Source of the DNA: Arion vulgaris
Taxonomy: Eukaryota; Mollusca; Gastropoda; Stylommatophora; Arionidae
Assembly (NCBI GenBank): GCA_020796225.1
Contig: CM036753.1
Span: 65,256,865 to 65,320,864, forward strand
Length of the DNA: 64,000 nucleotides
Direction of reading: 5' to 3'
The position numbers and the translations under genes were made by a program. A model generated the notes under the pieces. That model had not been told where the DNA came from, searched no databases, and saw only the letters and a program-made list of their open reading frames with translations. Shown here piece after piece: positions 11,101 to 26,100 of this stretch (the stretch's first letter is position 1; the number at the start of each line of letters is the position of its first letter).

Positions 11101-14100
11101 AAAAACTCTCTGTCTCTAGCAAGTTCTCCCCAATCCTCCAGTGTCAGGTTCAAGGTTTCTTTGATGTCCTGCTGCTAAGAGCAGCACAGGAAAAAGAAAT
11201 CAAATAATCACTTTCCAGGAAAAGAAAACGCCCATCTAGGCCATTAGAAAATAAGATCAGCAAAGAGACAATTACCACTGTCTAGATAAAGCAAAACAGG
11301 TGATATTGTTTTGACTCAGAACTGGACACAACAGATTAAAACTAATTCCATCATCCACATGTGCATGTGGACAGACAGCATAGACAGCCGAACACACCCT
11401 GCAAGACTGTCACCTGATGAATCAACTGCAAAAAGAACACTGGCCAACAGAGACAGACATCAACACAAAGCTGTTTGGAAGCTTTGATGAACAAACAAAC
11501 ACAACAACATACATCCAGAGAACTGGACTCATTGTGTAGACATTGAACATCAGCGAACGAGAAGAAGATAAAAAAAGAAATGATTAAAAAAATTAGATAT
11601 AACAGATGTGAGTCTTTCGTTATAAAGGATTAGTGTTAAATATACAGATGTGTGCAATATTTGGAATGGAGTAGGTCAGTTTAAATATCTTGAAATGACA
11701 CCAAATCAGTGACTAACCTCCCATTGTGATGGGTCCAGCAAGCCAACAGTGCGTAATGTTGCTAAATTCAATTTTTTTTCAAGGAGCGAAGACTACACTA
11801 TATAAACACATATAACACAAGGGCGACTCATCTGGCCCTGGAATGCACATTAAAGCTCCCATAACTAAGCTTAATTGCAAGAGTGGACAACCAACTCCAT
11901 CATTCACTTGGTGTAAGACAATAGACAATTAACTACTGCCTTGCAGAAATGTCAATAATGAACAAATACTAGAGAAGCAGCTTCAAAACAAATGTTTGTT
12001 GAAGACAGATTCATTGGACCAAAAGGCACAAAAATTATAATGAAATCTACTTCTTAAAAAGAAAATGAGAAAGAACAATGATGCACAAGATGATCAATAA
12101 CTTTATATCACTTACCTTGCTTGTATTTATTCAGAAATTCGGTAATGTCCACATCATCAAATTCTCCCTCTGCTTCCAAGGCATACTTTCTGCCATCTGT
12201 ACCAAAGAGACCTATGTTGATTTCTTCTCCAGACTCATCAAGACCAAACTGTTGCAAGAGGTTTGAATGTTCTTCATCATCAGCAATAGCAAATGTAATT
12301 TCTGGATATCTGACTGCTACATCTGCGATCTTATGTCTCCAGAATTGGGTTGCTAAATAACCAAAGTCAAAAAGAAAATCAAGTTTAACAATGTCTAAAA
12401 GGAGCGACTAATAAACAAAAGGTGAACTGACTACACAATTAGATCCTGGAAGTTGGTCGATAAAGCTAGTGACAGACTAGGCTTGTGGTAAAGATCTTAA
12501 ATGGTGTAGAACCAGTGATGAAGAGTTTAATTTGAAAAAAAAATGTGAAAGTAGAGATAGGAAGCAGAAGATGAAACATGTAATTTGTTACAGGTGCAGT
12601 GTTTTCATGAGATCCCTAGGATTGTTGCTGGAGACTCGAAGTTCGTGCGACACTTTCAACCGATATGGATGGAGCCGTATTGAGAAACACAGTGCAATAA
12701 CATCAATCCTTCGTCTTTAGAATATGAAAAACCATACATAAAGGTAGAGAAACAGAAATTATCACCATGTACACTCTCCTCATGCAGAGATGTGTTTGAT
12801 TGCTGGATCACATCTAGTGCATGGAAGATGGTGAATTTCAAAGGATCTCCTTTGTGAACTAATCTCTGGGAAGAAACTGACCTCAAAACCCCAGATGCAA
12901 TATAAAGGTGTCTGTAAGCAATAGTTGAAGGCTCTTGACATAAACACATACATATAGGATGCAGTCACAAAAGACAGATGTACATGAAGAAGGGAAGTTT
13001 GGAGTAGACTTGCAGTTTTAGCACAATCTGATAAAATAAGCAGAGAAAAAAAGGCTATACACCAGGAAGAAATCCAATTTCATGAGACCTGCCTCATCAT
13101 TTTGTTGTGAGAATTGTGACAGAGACTGTCGTACCTGCATTCGATTTCACCGGCACCAAAATAGCTGACTTTACTGTCACAAACAAAACTGACTTCACTG
13201 TCACTAACAAAGCTGTGATAAACCTATCCAGCCAGACAGCTTTATGGCCCCTAGGAAGTGAAAGAGGCTTACAAAATATCACTAATATTACAAGCTTTAT
13301 AGCAACTAATAAACTTTACTGTTTCACCTGGCCACTGAAAACTAATGAGTCACCTCTACACAACAAATGTCTTAGCAGCATTGAAGTTTTGACAACCAAA
13401 CATGTACTTCATGATTGTTCAAAGTCTAAAATCTAGAAGTCTAAAGCTGAAATACTTACTTCATTGCACAGGGTTTTACCTCATATGGCTCGGTCCCTCT
13501 CCACAGAAATGGCACACCACCTGCCAAGAGTATTGCACAAGCAGGAACTGCATAGCTCCCTTAGATCTACAAAGTAAGGCCTGGCAAGAGAGTGCATAAC
13601 TGAGGCAGATGTTATGTGGCTATGGCCTGGACATGAGTATTACACAAAGCACAAACTCCGTAGCTCCTGCAGATCTACAAAGTAAGGCTTGACAAGAGGG
13701 TGCAGAACTAAGGTGGAAGTAATGGGGCTATGGTCTGGACATGAGTATTACACAAAGCACAAACTCTGTAGCTCCTGCAGATCTACAAAGTAAGGCTTGA
13801 CAAGAGGGTGCAGAACTGAGGCAGATGTAATGGGGTTATGACCTGGACCTGAAAATACTTTAGATTACGTTCTTGCTGATAAACCTCAAGATCTAACATG
13901 ATCAATTTAACTCAAAAAGGAAGATGTGTAGGACACATATTGTGAAGGCCGACCTGAAGCATTGCAAGACAGGCAATGTTTTGGAACCCCAAGGAAAAGA
14001 GGTGTTGGGGTAGGCCTAGAAATACCTGAAGAAGAGAGCTGAAGACTGATATTAAAAGGATAGGCAAGATGTGGACAAAATTGGAAGGGATAGCAAGAGA

Positions 14101-17100
14101 GAGTAAGGGCTGAAAGACGTTTGTTAAGGACCTGTGCTCCATTGGGAGTTGAAAGGTGAAGAAGATATAGAAGCATACAAAATGTACGTGTATAAACATA
14201 CCATCTTTGCCATCAAATCCAAAGTCTACAGTGTAGAAAACTAGGCATAGTGGTCTGATCTTGTCATAATGATTAGTAAGTGGTCTGACATATTGGCCCA
14301 CCAGTGGTAGGTGGTGGTCCTTCAGAAAATCAAATATATCATCTGATGTTGTTTCATCCTGGTTGAAAAATAATAAAATAAAAATAATTGACACAAATAC
14401 ATATCCAGGAATAAATCCTGCAAGATTGCAGCTTCAACAATGTTAGTTCACCTAGTTTAATGTCAAGCCTACAAACATATCAAGGTTAAGAAGCCACTAA
14501 AACAAACTTCACTGCACTCCAATAAGATGTAGACCCTTGCATATCTGCTGGGGAAGACTGAGTACCTATGGGTTTACCTTGATGTGTCATAAGGTCAGCT
14601 CAACAATAATAACTAATCCCGTACCATGTTATGAACACTGTTTCTTTTTTAAAATTCAAACTACTATTGATGTTGAATGAAAATCTTTGCATATCCTTTA
14701 CAGGACGCTGCCATCAACCACAGTAAATGAGTATTTGATTTTCTAGACACCACTTATACATTCAGTAGTTTGCCACTGCTTTTTGAATGATGAGGTATAT
14801 TTTTACTATTAGAAATTCCACAGGAAGAATTTGCTTCCAAATTGCCTGATGTGGAGTTTAACCAGGTATTCTTGTGTTGTGATTGAGCTCAGAACTGCTT
14901 AGCCATAGATATCCTCACTATAGATGTTACTGCAGGTAATATCCATATTAATGATACTTTGAAAAAAAAAAAAAAAATACATTGATGGTAAACAAAGACT
15001 TGTAAATACTGTACAGAACCAAAGTCAATGAACTAATAGTGCTTAATCCCTTTTAGATAGCTGGGTGACAGCTCAAAGTGTAAAAGCCAGAACACTTATT
15101 TAGTAGATCAAGCGGCGAGTTCGCAATATCGACTTTGCTGGGATCTGAACCATTGTCTACCAGTTCTCTGTAGATGATAATTAAGCAAACTGCTATTCTT
15201 GATGACACTCTACTGTGCCATGAAACCAGACAGTCCAGAATTTTCTGTCTTCCTCTGTCACATCTTCCATTGCTTTTAACGGTTGTTACAATGTGTTCTA
15301 AACCTCTCTTTCTTATCACAACCCCGAAAAATTATGATTACCTCATTCTTATATTGATAATTTGTTTTGTCTATGTATTGATCTCTTTCAACACATCAAC
15401 ATTAGCCATTTTAGCAGTCCAGCTGGAACACTTAGCATTCATAGTAAGAGCAGTACAGTCTGAAAAATCGCCTCCCACTGGAGAATTTGATCCTGCGACA
15501 ATGCGCCTACAAAGCAAGTACATTGCAACTCTCAACTTTCTGTGTCACTACACTTAACTCTTTGTGGACCAGGAGCAACACTAAGTGGCATTTTTACTCT
15601 AAATGGCATTTGCTCTGGTCCACTAATAGTTAAATCTTTGATAAATATTTATTTATACTACTGGTGTTTTTATCGGTACTGTAGCTTTCCTCAAATTTGT
15701 AATTTAAAACAAAGAAATCATATCCTTACCTTGACTTTCAAAACATACCACTTTGGCTCATGCTTGGTATGGAATCTTTCTCCAGTAAATACTACCACAG
15801 AGTTACGGTTGATATTATATACCTTGCGCAGTTCATCATCAAAGACGATACCAAAATTAAACTCATCTCGAATCTCTGTTACTGCATCAAAAATAAAATA
15901 AATTATGATATAAATAAAAACACAGGCAGTACCATTCAGAAAACAATGGCATACTACTGAATGTATAAGTTGTGCCCAGAAAATTGACTACTCGTTTACT
16001 GTGGTTGATGGCTAAATCCTGTAAAGAAAACATCTTGATAATGTCATGAACAGTAGGATAACCTTGGAGATAACTGATAGGTGATACCATTTCTACAGAA
16101 TGTTGAAATATCAGCAACAATTACTAGTAGTTTTGTAAAAGGGTCTGTGTATCTGTGTAAAACAGCCCAGAACAATTATTGATACTGTTCCCTTATATTA
16201 TTTTTCAATCGGTAAAATAAAAGGGGGAGAGAGACAGATGATGACAGAGAGAAGACACTTTTCTTCCTCTGTCTTGTCTCCAATTGGGTTTACCGGTTGT
16301 CACAATGTGTTCTAAACATTCCTTTTCTTATCACATTACCACAAAATGACTGATTTTTCGTATATTTATAATAATTTTTCTCTCTGCCGTGACCGCTTTC
16401 AACACATCAACATTAGTCATTTTAACAGTCCATGGAATTCTTAGCATTCTCCTTTAAAACCCCATCTCTGTACAGATCAACATTTTGCTATGTTTGTTTA
16501 TTGTCCCTGAATGGTATCCCTATGCCAGTATTGGCACTATGTGGCACTGAAGAACTCTCTCTCTCTTTGATTTCAATTGACAATGATTTGTTGCATATTT
16601 TCTAGAATGCTGATTTTGCCTGACTTATTCTACTCTTTATTTCTGCTCTGCAAATACCGTTCGATGTTATAAAGGTTCCAAGATATTTAAATTGATAGAC
16701 TTGTCTTACCTTCGTTGCTTTTACTTTATGGTGAATTTTTATGGTGTTTGCTTGTTTAAGATAATCATAAAACTTCTGTCTTCTTGTTATTCAGACTTTG
16801 TTGTTACTTTCCTTACATCATTAGCGTAGGTATTTTTATTCTGATTTCCATTCCCTACTTTTTAGCCATACAACAGAAAGGCCAAACTTTGAGTGAAAAG
16901 TGTAGTAGTGGGTCAAGTTGTTGGGTTGATGGTTATTATGGTATTGATGGTGATAGTAAGCAGCACACTGGTTATAAACTACAGACACAGGCTTGTTTAT
17001 TCTGATGTCCATTCCTACTTTTAGCCATACAACAGAAAGGCCAAACTTTGAGTGAAAAGTGTAGTAGTGGGTCAAGTTGTTGGGTTGATGGTTATTATGG

Positions 17101-20100
17101 TATCGATAGTGATGGTGAGAGTAAGCAGCACACACTAGTTATAAACTACAGACACAGGCTTCTTGACTTTATACAAGTTTATTGATCTTAGATGTAGTAT
17201 CAAAAACACATCTGCTTGCGTCCACTGTTTATGTTGGTCTCTTATGTTGTCACTATCGTCGCTAAGTAGTACTAACTAATCTACATCAAACTAGTCTCGT
17301 TCTAGTGCTGCTATTCTGCTCGTAGTGTGCAGCTTTGGTGTGCAAACCCTACGGTGTCTCCTTATACTCTCTAGCTTGTTTCTACTATCCTATCTACTTG
17401 TCTAGTATGAGGCCTTCTGCCCTGGGGCCATGGCTGTATACCCCGGATAGCTATTCCCTCCAACAAAAGAAAACATCAAGTGGCAGACAAATAGCAGTTT
17501 GTCTGAGCATATGTACAGCTTAAGCAAAGAGACAGAACATTTTGTAGATATAATACAGTGATAGTTTGAATGTACGCACAGCTTAAGCAAAGAGACAGAA
17601 CATTTTGTAGATATAATACAGTGATAGTTTGAATGTACGCACAGCTTAAGCAGAGATAGGTTATGTGATATATTAGTCATAGTTTGAACATGCGACTGCA
17701 GAGCGGGACATCTGGCCTATGAGAGAGAGATATTCCAAAGGGCTGTTGGGGTGGCAACTTTCTGCTCAGGATAAGCTATTTGATGATGATGATGATTACA
17801 GTCATAGTTTGATGTGACGATGGTACTTGACTTGATGTGTACTAATTCTCTAGTTCTGTGATTCATAAATAATTCTTTAATGGCAGCACATTCATTGGAC
17901 TATGACAGGTCAACTTGAAGATCTAGATTATGTGGTTGATTTAGCTCTCTTTCCCATAACCATTTAGAGATACAAGACAAAATTAGTATATTAGAAAAAA
18001 GGTAGAAACAAGTAGGTTAGGGCACATAATGTGCTTTTTTGTGAGGCCTGTTGGATGAAGGCATAGCAACTGATGATACATCTATAGTGTGGTTTAAAGA
18101 GTTTGAAAACAAATGTTGTACAGGTAGGACTAAGCATCTGAGGTGCAGAAGAAGGAGTGTGTTTAACAAGTGAGTTATAAGAATTATCAGCAAGCATAAC
18201 CTTTGATATTTGCTGGTGGAGTTTATTGGTTTGCCCAGCATGCTATGAGGCTGATACAAAAACTAACAAAATGAGCAGATAACTTCTTCTATGACAGTGT
18301 CTAACACTACTGGTCTAACGCAGAAGGACTGACTTCATTGCAGTTTTCCCACATATGACTCAGTCTCTCTTCACAGAAATCGTATGCCATCTCCCGAAAG
18401 TATTGCACACAGCATGAACTTCGTAACTTCCGCAACAATCCTAGGGGTCTCTGGAAAAAATTGCACTTGTGTACAGAATGGCGATGTCCAGATTCGAACC
18501 CTCGACCTTCAGAACGCAAGGCTCGGGCTTAACTACAGAAACCCCCCCAAAGCGTAAGACTAACTGAGGTCATTACAATAAGACATACAAAATGAGAACA
18601 GAACTCAAACATACCCAAATCTGTGAGGGCAGCCTTGGGATCAGTACTAGAATCAAGAAGCCTACTACACTGATCTCATCCGAACTAAAGATCTCTCAAC
18701 ATCTTCACATTTGTGATTTCCCTCGCACCATCTTTTAGTTGATTCTTCATGTAGTACATTATATCTGTGGATATAGTATACAATACAAATCTATGATTAG
18801 AGAAAATATTGTATATGTTAATACAGCATGTGGTTAGAACATATGACTTTGTCATTCTTCTTCTGTGTTCACTTTAGAATCTTTCATTCTTTTAATGTCA
18901 CACTGTTACGTGTTGTAGCCCAGTCTAAAGTCAAAGAATTGACTTTATTGCACTGGGTTTTACTCCATATAGCTCGGTCCCTCTCCAAAGATGTGGCATG
19001 CCACCTGCTGAGAGTATTGCACAAAGCACAAACTCCTTAGCTCAGGTAACAAGACTATGATCTCTGAAAAAAAATGCACCTGTGAACAGAGCGGGCAGTC
19101 AGTTCAAACTCACGACCTTCGAAAGCAAAGCAAGGATGTAACCATTTAGCCACAGAGACCTCTGTACAATGTTGACCATAATGTCTAATACTATCATACT
19201 ACAGGAAAGAAAATTACAAAAAAAAAAACTTTTCTGATATGGCTGTATGTCAGTCCTGCAGGTCACACAATAGGAAACATGAGATAATATGAAGAGAGAG
19301 CTTACATGTCAGCTAAACAAGCTCGCAGAAAACAACCAAGTCATCCTTCATCGAATACCAGCTCAATGTGGCATATCAGGAAATGAGACAACAGACAGAC
19401 TGGCAAAGGAGGGAACAAAAAAGATACAACCCAAACACCCAATGATACTAACAGAGATCAAGGTACATATCAAAGAAAAATACACACAGTTGTGAAGGCA
19501 ACAAACCAACAGCAAACACGCATCAGAAGACTCAGCAGAAAACAGCACACAACAATATTCCGACTAAGAACACACTGTCAGTTCAAACAACGCATGCACA
19601 GAAAAATGTCTGTTCCAATTGCACAGTGTACATGTCAGAAACACAAGTTCCAGAGCACATCCTGCAGTCTTGTCCACTATACCTACATCAGCGAAATGAA
19701 ATAAGGCCTCACAAACGAAGCATACAGAGCATGATATTGGCAAACTTTGACGAACTCAAAATTATATGAGGCTTCATAGAGGCAACCTATTTCTTAGTCT
19801 AGACTGAGAATATTCTTCTTCTTCAGATGCTCCATATCGACCACTTGCTAAACTACTCTTTGTGATTTATTTATGATCTGAGTCTAAGAGTGATTGTGCA
19901 TTGTGTAAGTTATGCGCCTTCAAGTAGGCCAGCACATCCGATTTCTGCTACATTTTTAAATTTTCTAGGGTAGCTTCCCTAGGCCCCTACCTCAGTCGCC
20001 TCTTGCGATATGCCTTTTAGGTCGCAGCATTACTATTCTTTGCTCCCCTTGTGAGCCCTGGCAACACATGGGCGAGACAGCATATGAAACTGATCACAAA

Positions 20101-23100
20101 TTTTGATGAAATTCAGTACTAATGTTGTATCCATTTTTTCCCTGATGTCTTCATTTCGAAACCGGTCTCTTCTTGATACTCCCAGCATTCTGCTTAGACA
20201 CTTCATCTCTGTTGTGACTAGTTTTCTTCTATTGTTCAATGTCAGCATCCAGGTTTGGCACTGATAGATAGCATAATGTTTGGAGAAATACTGTGTTGAA
20301 CAATGCTCTATTAGTGTTCATGGTGACATGCTTGCATTTCAAAATGAATCAGTAAGACTTGTTTATTTATTGACAATTATTTTACACCCAAGCATGATTT
20401 GCTATTAAAAAAACATCATACCATATGGACTGCCAATCTCCCCTTTAAAGCTGACAGCTCTGCCATATTTGAATACTTTTAAAGTTGGATACTTGGTGAC
20501 ACCATATTTTGTCGCTAGCTCTGTTTCTTGAGCTGCATCCACTTTGGCCAAGATAATTGGTGGATCTTCCTTCTTCAATGCTTTAGCTGTTCTTTCATAA
20601 ATTGGGACAAACAGTTTGGAGTGTTCAGACCTGCAGAATAATGGATTCAAATTCAGATCTGATCATGACAAAGTACAATGGATAAACATGATAATGCAAT
20701 GAAATAAAATCATTAGAAAATGCATACGTTTTAATATCAAAGATTTTGAGAGTGACGAAAATCACACCCATGCTAAGGCTGCATGAATCAGATTTCCACA
20801 TGAATGAGATTTATGGGGAAATCTGGTACATTGGTCTAAGGATGATCACAAGAGAAAGAGAGATATCAAAGATTTTCTCTCCATTTGATTCCAATATTTG
20901 GTTTGATAATATTTGTCTAATATTTGTCCTCCTAGCATGTCCTTAACAAAGAATATGCTATTTTTTTTTTCCGATCCAGAAGCACTTGAGCTTTCAGCTC
21001 TTCGGCTCAGTGTCATGGACATCGTAACCCTTCGGTTCGGTGCCACGAACACCGTGAATCTGGGGAACCTGTGGCTTTTCTGCCAGCCTGCGGAATTGAA
21101 CCCGCACTCAGAGGGCTAGTCACCCGCAGTCCAACGTGCTACAAACACGCTGGGCAGGCAGGCATGAGTATGCTATAAAGCACAAATAAAATAGAAAGTA
21201 ATATTTGCACGAATGAGATGGCAGAAGTCAGTGAATCTCATTGATTGTTTGATAATACCGTCATCAATGCACTTTGGTTAATAAATATGATGTGTTTGAT
21301 CTCTTTCTTACACAGGAAAATCTCAGTGACAGTACATGAACTTTGTAGCCCCAGTAAGAGTTTCTGATGTAATTTTTAGGATGGTGAAAATTTGCAGAAA
21401 TTTTATGATTTAATCAATTTTCCCGGGTACCAACTTTTCAGCCTATTCTTACTGATTTTCAACCGCCAAGGATTTTTAAATGCTCAACATAAACACATGA
21501 CCTATGTTATATCACCTGTATCTGAAAGGACTAGGAACTCGATCTCACCAACAATGAGATCAGTAATTACTGGAAAATAGCCTGATCACTTCACAGGGGA
21601 AAAGAACTAAATACTTTTGGATATAGAGGCGAGAACTGTACCCTCACACCACAGACATAAATTCAATACTAAAGAATTAAATTTAAACCAGTATTTATTT
21701 TACAATATTGTTGGCTGGTGGATTAAGCCTCATTGGTTGAGGCACACCTTTCAATCTAAGACAGGTATCTTCTCTTGGCTATATCAGGGCGAAGGTATTT
21801 TTTGAGATTTCAATCTAGTTCTATAAGACATGGTGATAAAGGAAAAACAGCACACATTGCTAATAGTGATACATTCTCTAAGCAATTTAATCAAAGGTTA
21901 AAGTTAAAATGCCAATGTTTGAGACATAAAGACATCGTCTGATGAGAATTGTAAGTGTTTTCAGACTTTATATTCCAAGTGAAACCAACAGAGTACTTTT
22001 AGAGCGTTGGAACGCCTGTGTGCTGCCAGGGTTCACAAGGGGAGCAAAGAATAGAGGTTTGGTATGAGTATGCAGTTTATAATTCATCTGTTAACTTGTA
22101 TGTTGATATCAATACAGGATGAGCATGAAAGTCTTGGCTGGCAATGTACCAAAACCAAAGAAAACATTTACACAAGCCTGAGAACATTTACACAAGCCTG
22201 CATGGAAAATACTTGGATGTTCCCTCTGATATTAAATAACATCTGCAGGAAGTCCAAGAATGAAAAAGAGCCCAGGGAAACAATCACAAACCAATGCATA
22301 CTGAAGATTAAAGAAATCAACCAGAAAAATATGGTACAGAACAAGTAGTTTTATAAGAAGCAAAAACAGAATAATACTAAATGTGAGACACTTATTGTTT
22401 CAGGTAATCATCTGCAATACGGATGAGCGTCTGGCCGAATGGATTAGAGCGCAGCGCCCATGCGCCTGTTCAACCCCTGTTCAATCTATGGTTAGGTCAT
22501 GTATTTTTTCTGCTGAGGGCATTCAAGAAAAATTCTAACCTGACCAGTTTCGCTGTGACTGCACTAGCCATGAGGCCATTACATTCCTCAGGCTCTCATT
22601 CCCCCTGTCTTACACCACCATAAAAAGTGGTACCACAGGCAGTAACGACAATATTCTCATCTGAACTATCATCTCTATAGTAATGTTGAGATTAAATAGT
22701 GTCAAGCTACCAAAACCACTTAATCTAGGTAGTAATAAATACATATATTACTCAGGTGTATAAAATTCAACAAGCATGAGCTTCTCAGCCTTGACAACTT
22801 CATCAAAGTTATCTTTTGTTAGAGTGATGACTGCTTCCGGTTCTGGTTCCCAACCAGGATGTGCTACTTTTCCCATGTACTCAACAATACCTGAAATAGA
22901 CATATAGAACAAAGAAATAATTGAATGAGATTGGTCAATTTTCACATCTCTTGAAGGCTGTAGGTTTGAATCTGGACTGTGCCATACTAACATTCACAGT
23001 GCATTTTTCCAGAGACCCTAGAATTGTTGCAGCAGCTATTGAGTTTGGACCTTGCAAAATACTCTCGGCAGATGGCATACCATTTCTGTGGAGAGGTATC

Positions 23101-26100
23101 AAGCCACATGGGATCAACCTCAGTGCAGTGAAGGATTGGCTAAAATGATCTAAAGTCAATCCTTTGACTTTAGACTATTTTAGCCAATCCTTGCCATAAT
23201 GCATGCTGTTATTTATTCAACCACTGATGCTTTCTTCCCTCTAATCTCTCACTTATCTGTTTACATGCAACCTTTCTGTCTGGTATGGTTTTAAAAGGTG
23301 ATAGTTCTTCCTTCTTCATCTCCTTTTTACGTGATCCAGCAGCACTTTGGCTCTTGTTCCTCTGCTGAATGATTTGTGCACCTAGCACTGAAGAACTGGT
23401 GTTTCTGTGGATTTTCTTACCACCCAGGACAGACAGAAGCCATAATTGGGCTGCTCTACCACTTAGAGACAATGTGGCTCTCTTTGCTGCTTTATTATAA
23501 TACAGTAACCAAGTATCTGTGGCGTAGAGGTTAGGTGCTTGCCTCTCATGCCAAAGGTACTCTGTTCGCTTCCTTGTGGAGCCATCAAGATATTTTTGCA
23601 GAGATCCCTGATCTCAGTGTAGGTGAGATCGAGTTCCTAGTCCTATCAGAGACAGATGATAAAACATATGACCTGTGCTCAAGTTGAGCCTGTAAAAGAA
23701 CATTTGGCAATTCAAAATCGAGAAGAGCAGGCAGGAATGCCACTGCCAGGGCAAAATTCATCAGAAAAAAGTTCATACAGAATAAGAAAATAGTAATAAT
23801 ATATAGTAATTATAGTAATATTATATATATATATATTTAAAAAAAAATAGTAATAATATAGAAAAAAAAATGGAATCCCTACAAAATATTGTTACCATCT
23901 TCTAGATTACATCGGGACCCTCGCTGGTGCTACAGAGTTCATGCACTGCAGCTGAGATCTTCCTGTGTAAGAAAGAGATCGAAGCACATATAGTAACTCC
24001 CCAAAGTGCAATAGAGATGGTCCTATCAGTCAATGCAAATTTTCAAGGCAAGGGAACATTATGCACGTATCATTTCACCTTCATGATGGGTGTCAATCAT
24101 CAAAAGCTACAGACATTGATTCTCAATCGTCAGCTCTATTCAGTGTCCTAAACGCTAAATTTAACAGCTAACTACAAAATGTAACAGTTAAATGCAAAAT
24201 AAAAATATTTAATACAAAACCGTACTTTCTTTATTTGCAGGTTCATCAAATTCATAATTCTTTCCATTTTTGAAAAATTTCAGAGTTGGGAAACCTGCCA
24301 CTTGAAACCTAAAGAAAATAATTAATGTGGACAAGGTAAGTGACTATTCAAATCACAACAAACAAAGGTGTGTGTTGTGTACCATGCTTAACATTCGGTG
24401 AGAAGACATACTAGATGGCATAGAGTGTGAAAAATATGTATGATTGTTAGATAATTATCATGTTTAGAGACTCAAACTCCACAGTATACAGTCTTCTTCA
24501 ACAGTACATCGGGAAAGATGGCAAGAGGAAGACCACGGAAAGATGGTTAGATGGTGTAGCAGAATCCTGTGAAAGAGCAAAAATAACAATCACACAAGCC
24601 ACCAGAACAGCGCAAGACAAAACAGAAAACCACCACACTGGGCAACAACCCGGTAGCAGTGTGATGACAAAAGAAGAAGAAGAAGAGACTCAAAGCAACT
24701 TGTGATGATTTTTCTGAATCTGATTGATGCTTTACTCCATAGAACAATCTCTAAGGCTGCCATTTATAGCTTGAAATGCAAAATAATCTCAACGAGGCTG
24801 TGACTCATACTGTATCATGCAGAACAATCTCTTAGAGGTTATCATTTATACTTTATCATGAACACTTCCTCTGTAGTAGTTTTGTTGTATGTCCACATTA
24901 CCAATATCCAACACTTCCACTATTGCTGTTTTGGTATGTGGCCGGTAAGCTCAGTTGGTTAGAGAATCATGCAAATAATGGAAATATCGTGGGTTTGATC
25001 CCCATACTGACCAGATCATTCCACTAACCTATTGTCTCCTGAGACAAAGACGCCAATGAAATGAAAATAGTTGTTATGTTGTATGTCTCCATTACTCATG
25101 TCCAAAACTTCCACTATAGATGTTTTGGAAGCCAGAACATAAGATATTTCTTTATCCCAAAATTTCGACATGTTTATGCATACCTTTTAGCAAGCTCAAC
25201 GTTAGTAGTTGCATCTACTTTGGCCAGTACCACTGGTGGATCATGTGCAGCAAGCTCCTCTGCAGCAGCAGCATATTGTGGGGCAAGGAATTTGCAGTGC
25301 TCACACCTGAAATATGCAAGAAAATAAACTGTTATATTGTATGTGTATGGTAGCTACTGCAGTTATCAGTTATGTGAGGACTATCCTTATAGCAATCTGG
25401 ACATGTCCATAGGTGCTCCAATCTCTGCCTCAGCAAATCCAGCAGCATCCAAACACGCCAGTTAGAAGTTGATTAATCAATCTTATTGGCATATTTGGTA
25501 TGTCGTTCTATTCGGGCTGTACCAATATTGGTACCCATCTCTCTCGATCTGATCAGCGACTGAAATTCACAACCCTGAAACTCCTGCGTTTAGAAAGACT
25601 CTCTCAATAAGTTAAGAATATCATTTCGGTCCATTGCAGCTCCCTCTGATATCGTAGCCATGCCAGTCAATCTATGAGCTCGTTCATTACCACTGACTCC
25701 TGCGTGACAGAGGGACAAAAATGAAGGTGATTTCTCTGATCCCTGTCTGTACCAGTACCTCCACCCAGTTTCGTCTCACCATTCCTGTTTTGACTTTACG
25801 AACTATACTCATGGAGTCAGTGAGTATAAAAACATTAGAGTAGTCATGAGATGCCAACCACATCACTGCATCTGTAACCGCCTATACCCCCATTGTCAAG
25901 CTACTTGTGGTTGTCCACATAGGCCCCACTGGGCTCTCTTATTATTTTTCCTCCTGAGCTATTGCAGCATACATATCATGCCATTTTATTGATCGATGAC
26001 GTTAAAATATTATATTTCTGTATTGTCCATGGGAAGATCTTTTAATAAGACAAAACACCATCATTATCAGAGGTCATGCTTGCAAGGTGGACCTCAGAGA

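Noticed and set aside
12121..12360. Plus-strand ORFs at this position
   Set aside because: They are the opposite strand of PDIA4 exon 10, which has splice borders and clear homology.
24941..25020. Genuine tRNA gene
   Set aside because: A and B boxes are present, but the acceptor ends do not pair and the sequence continues into a tRNA-unrelated tail; a SINE head is the better reading.
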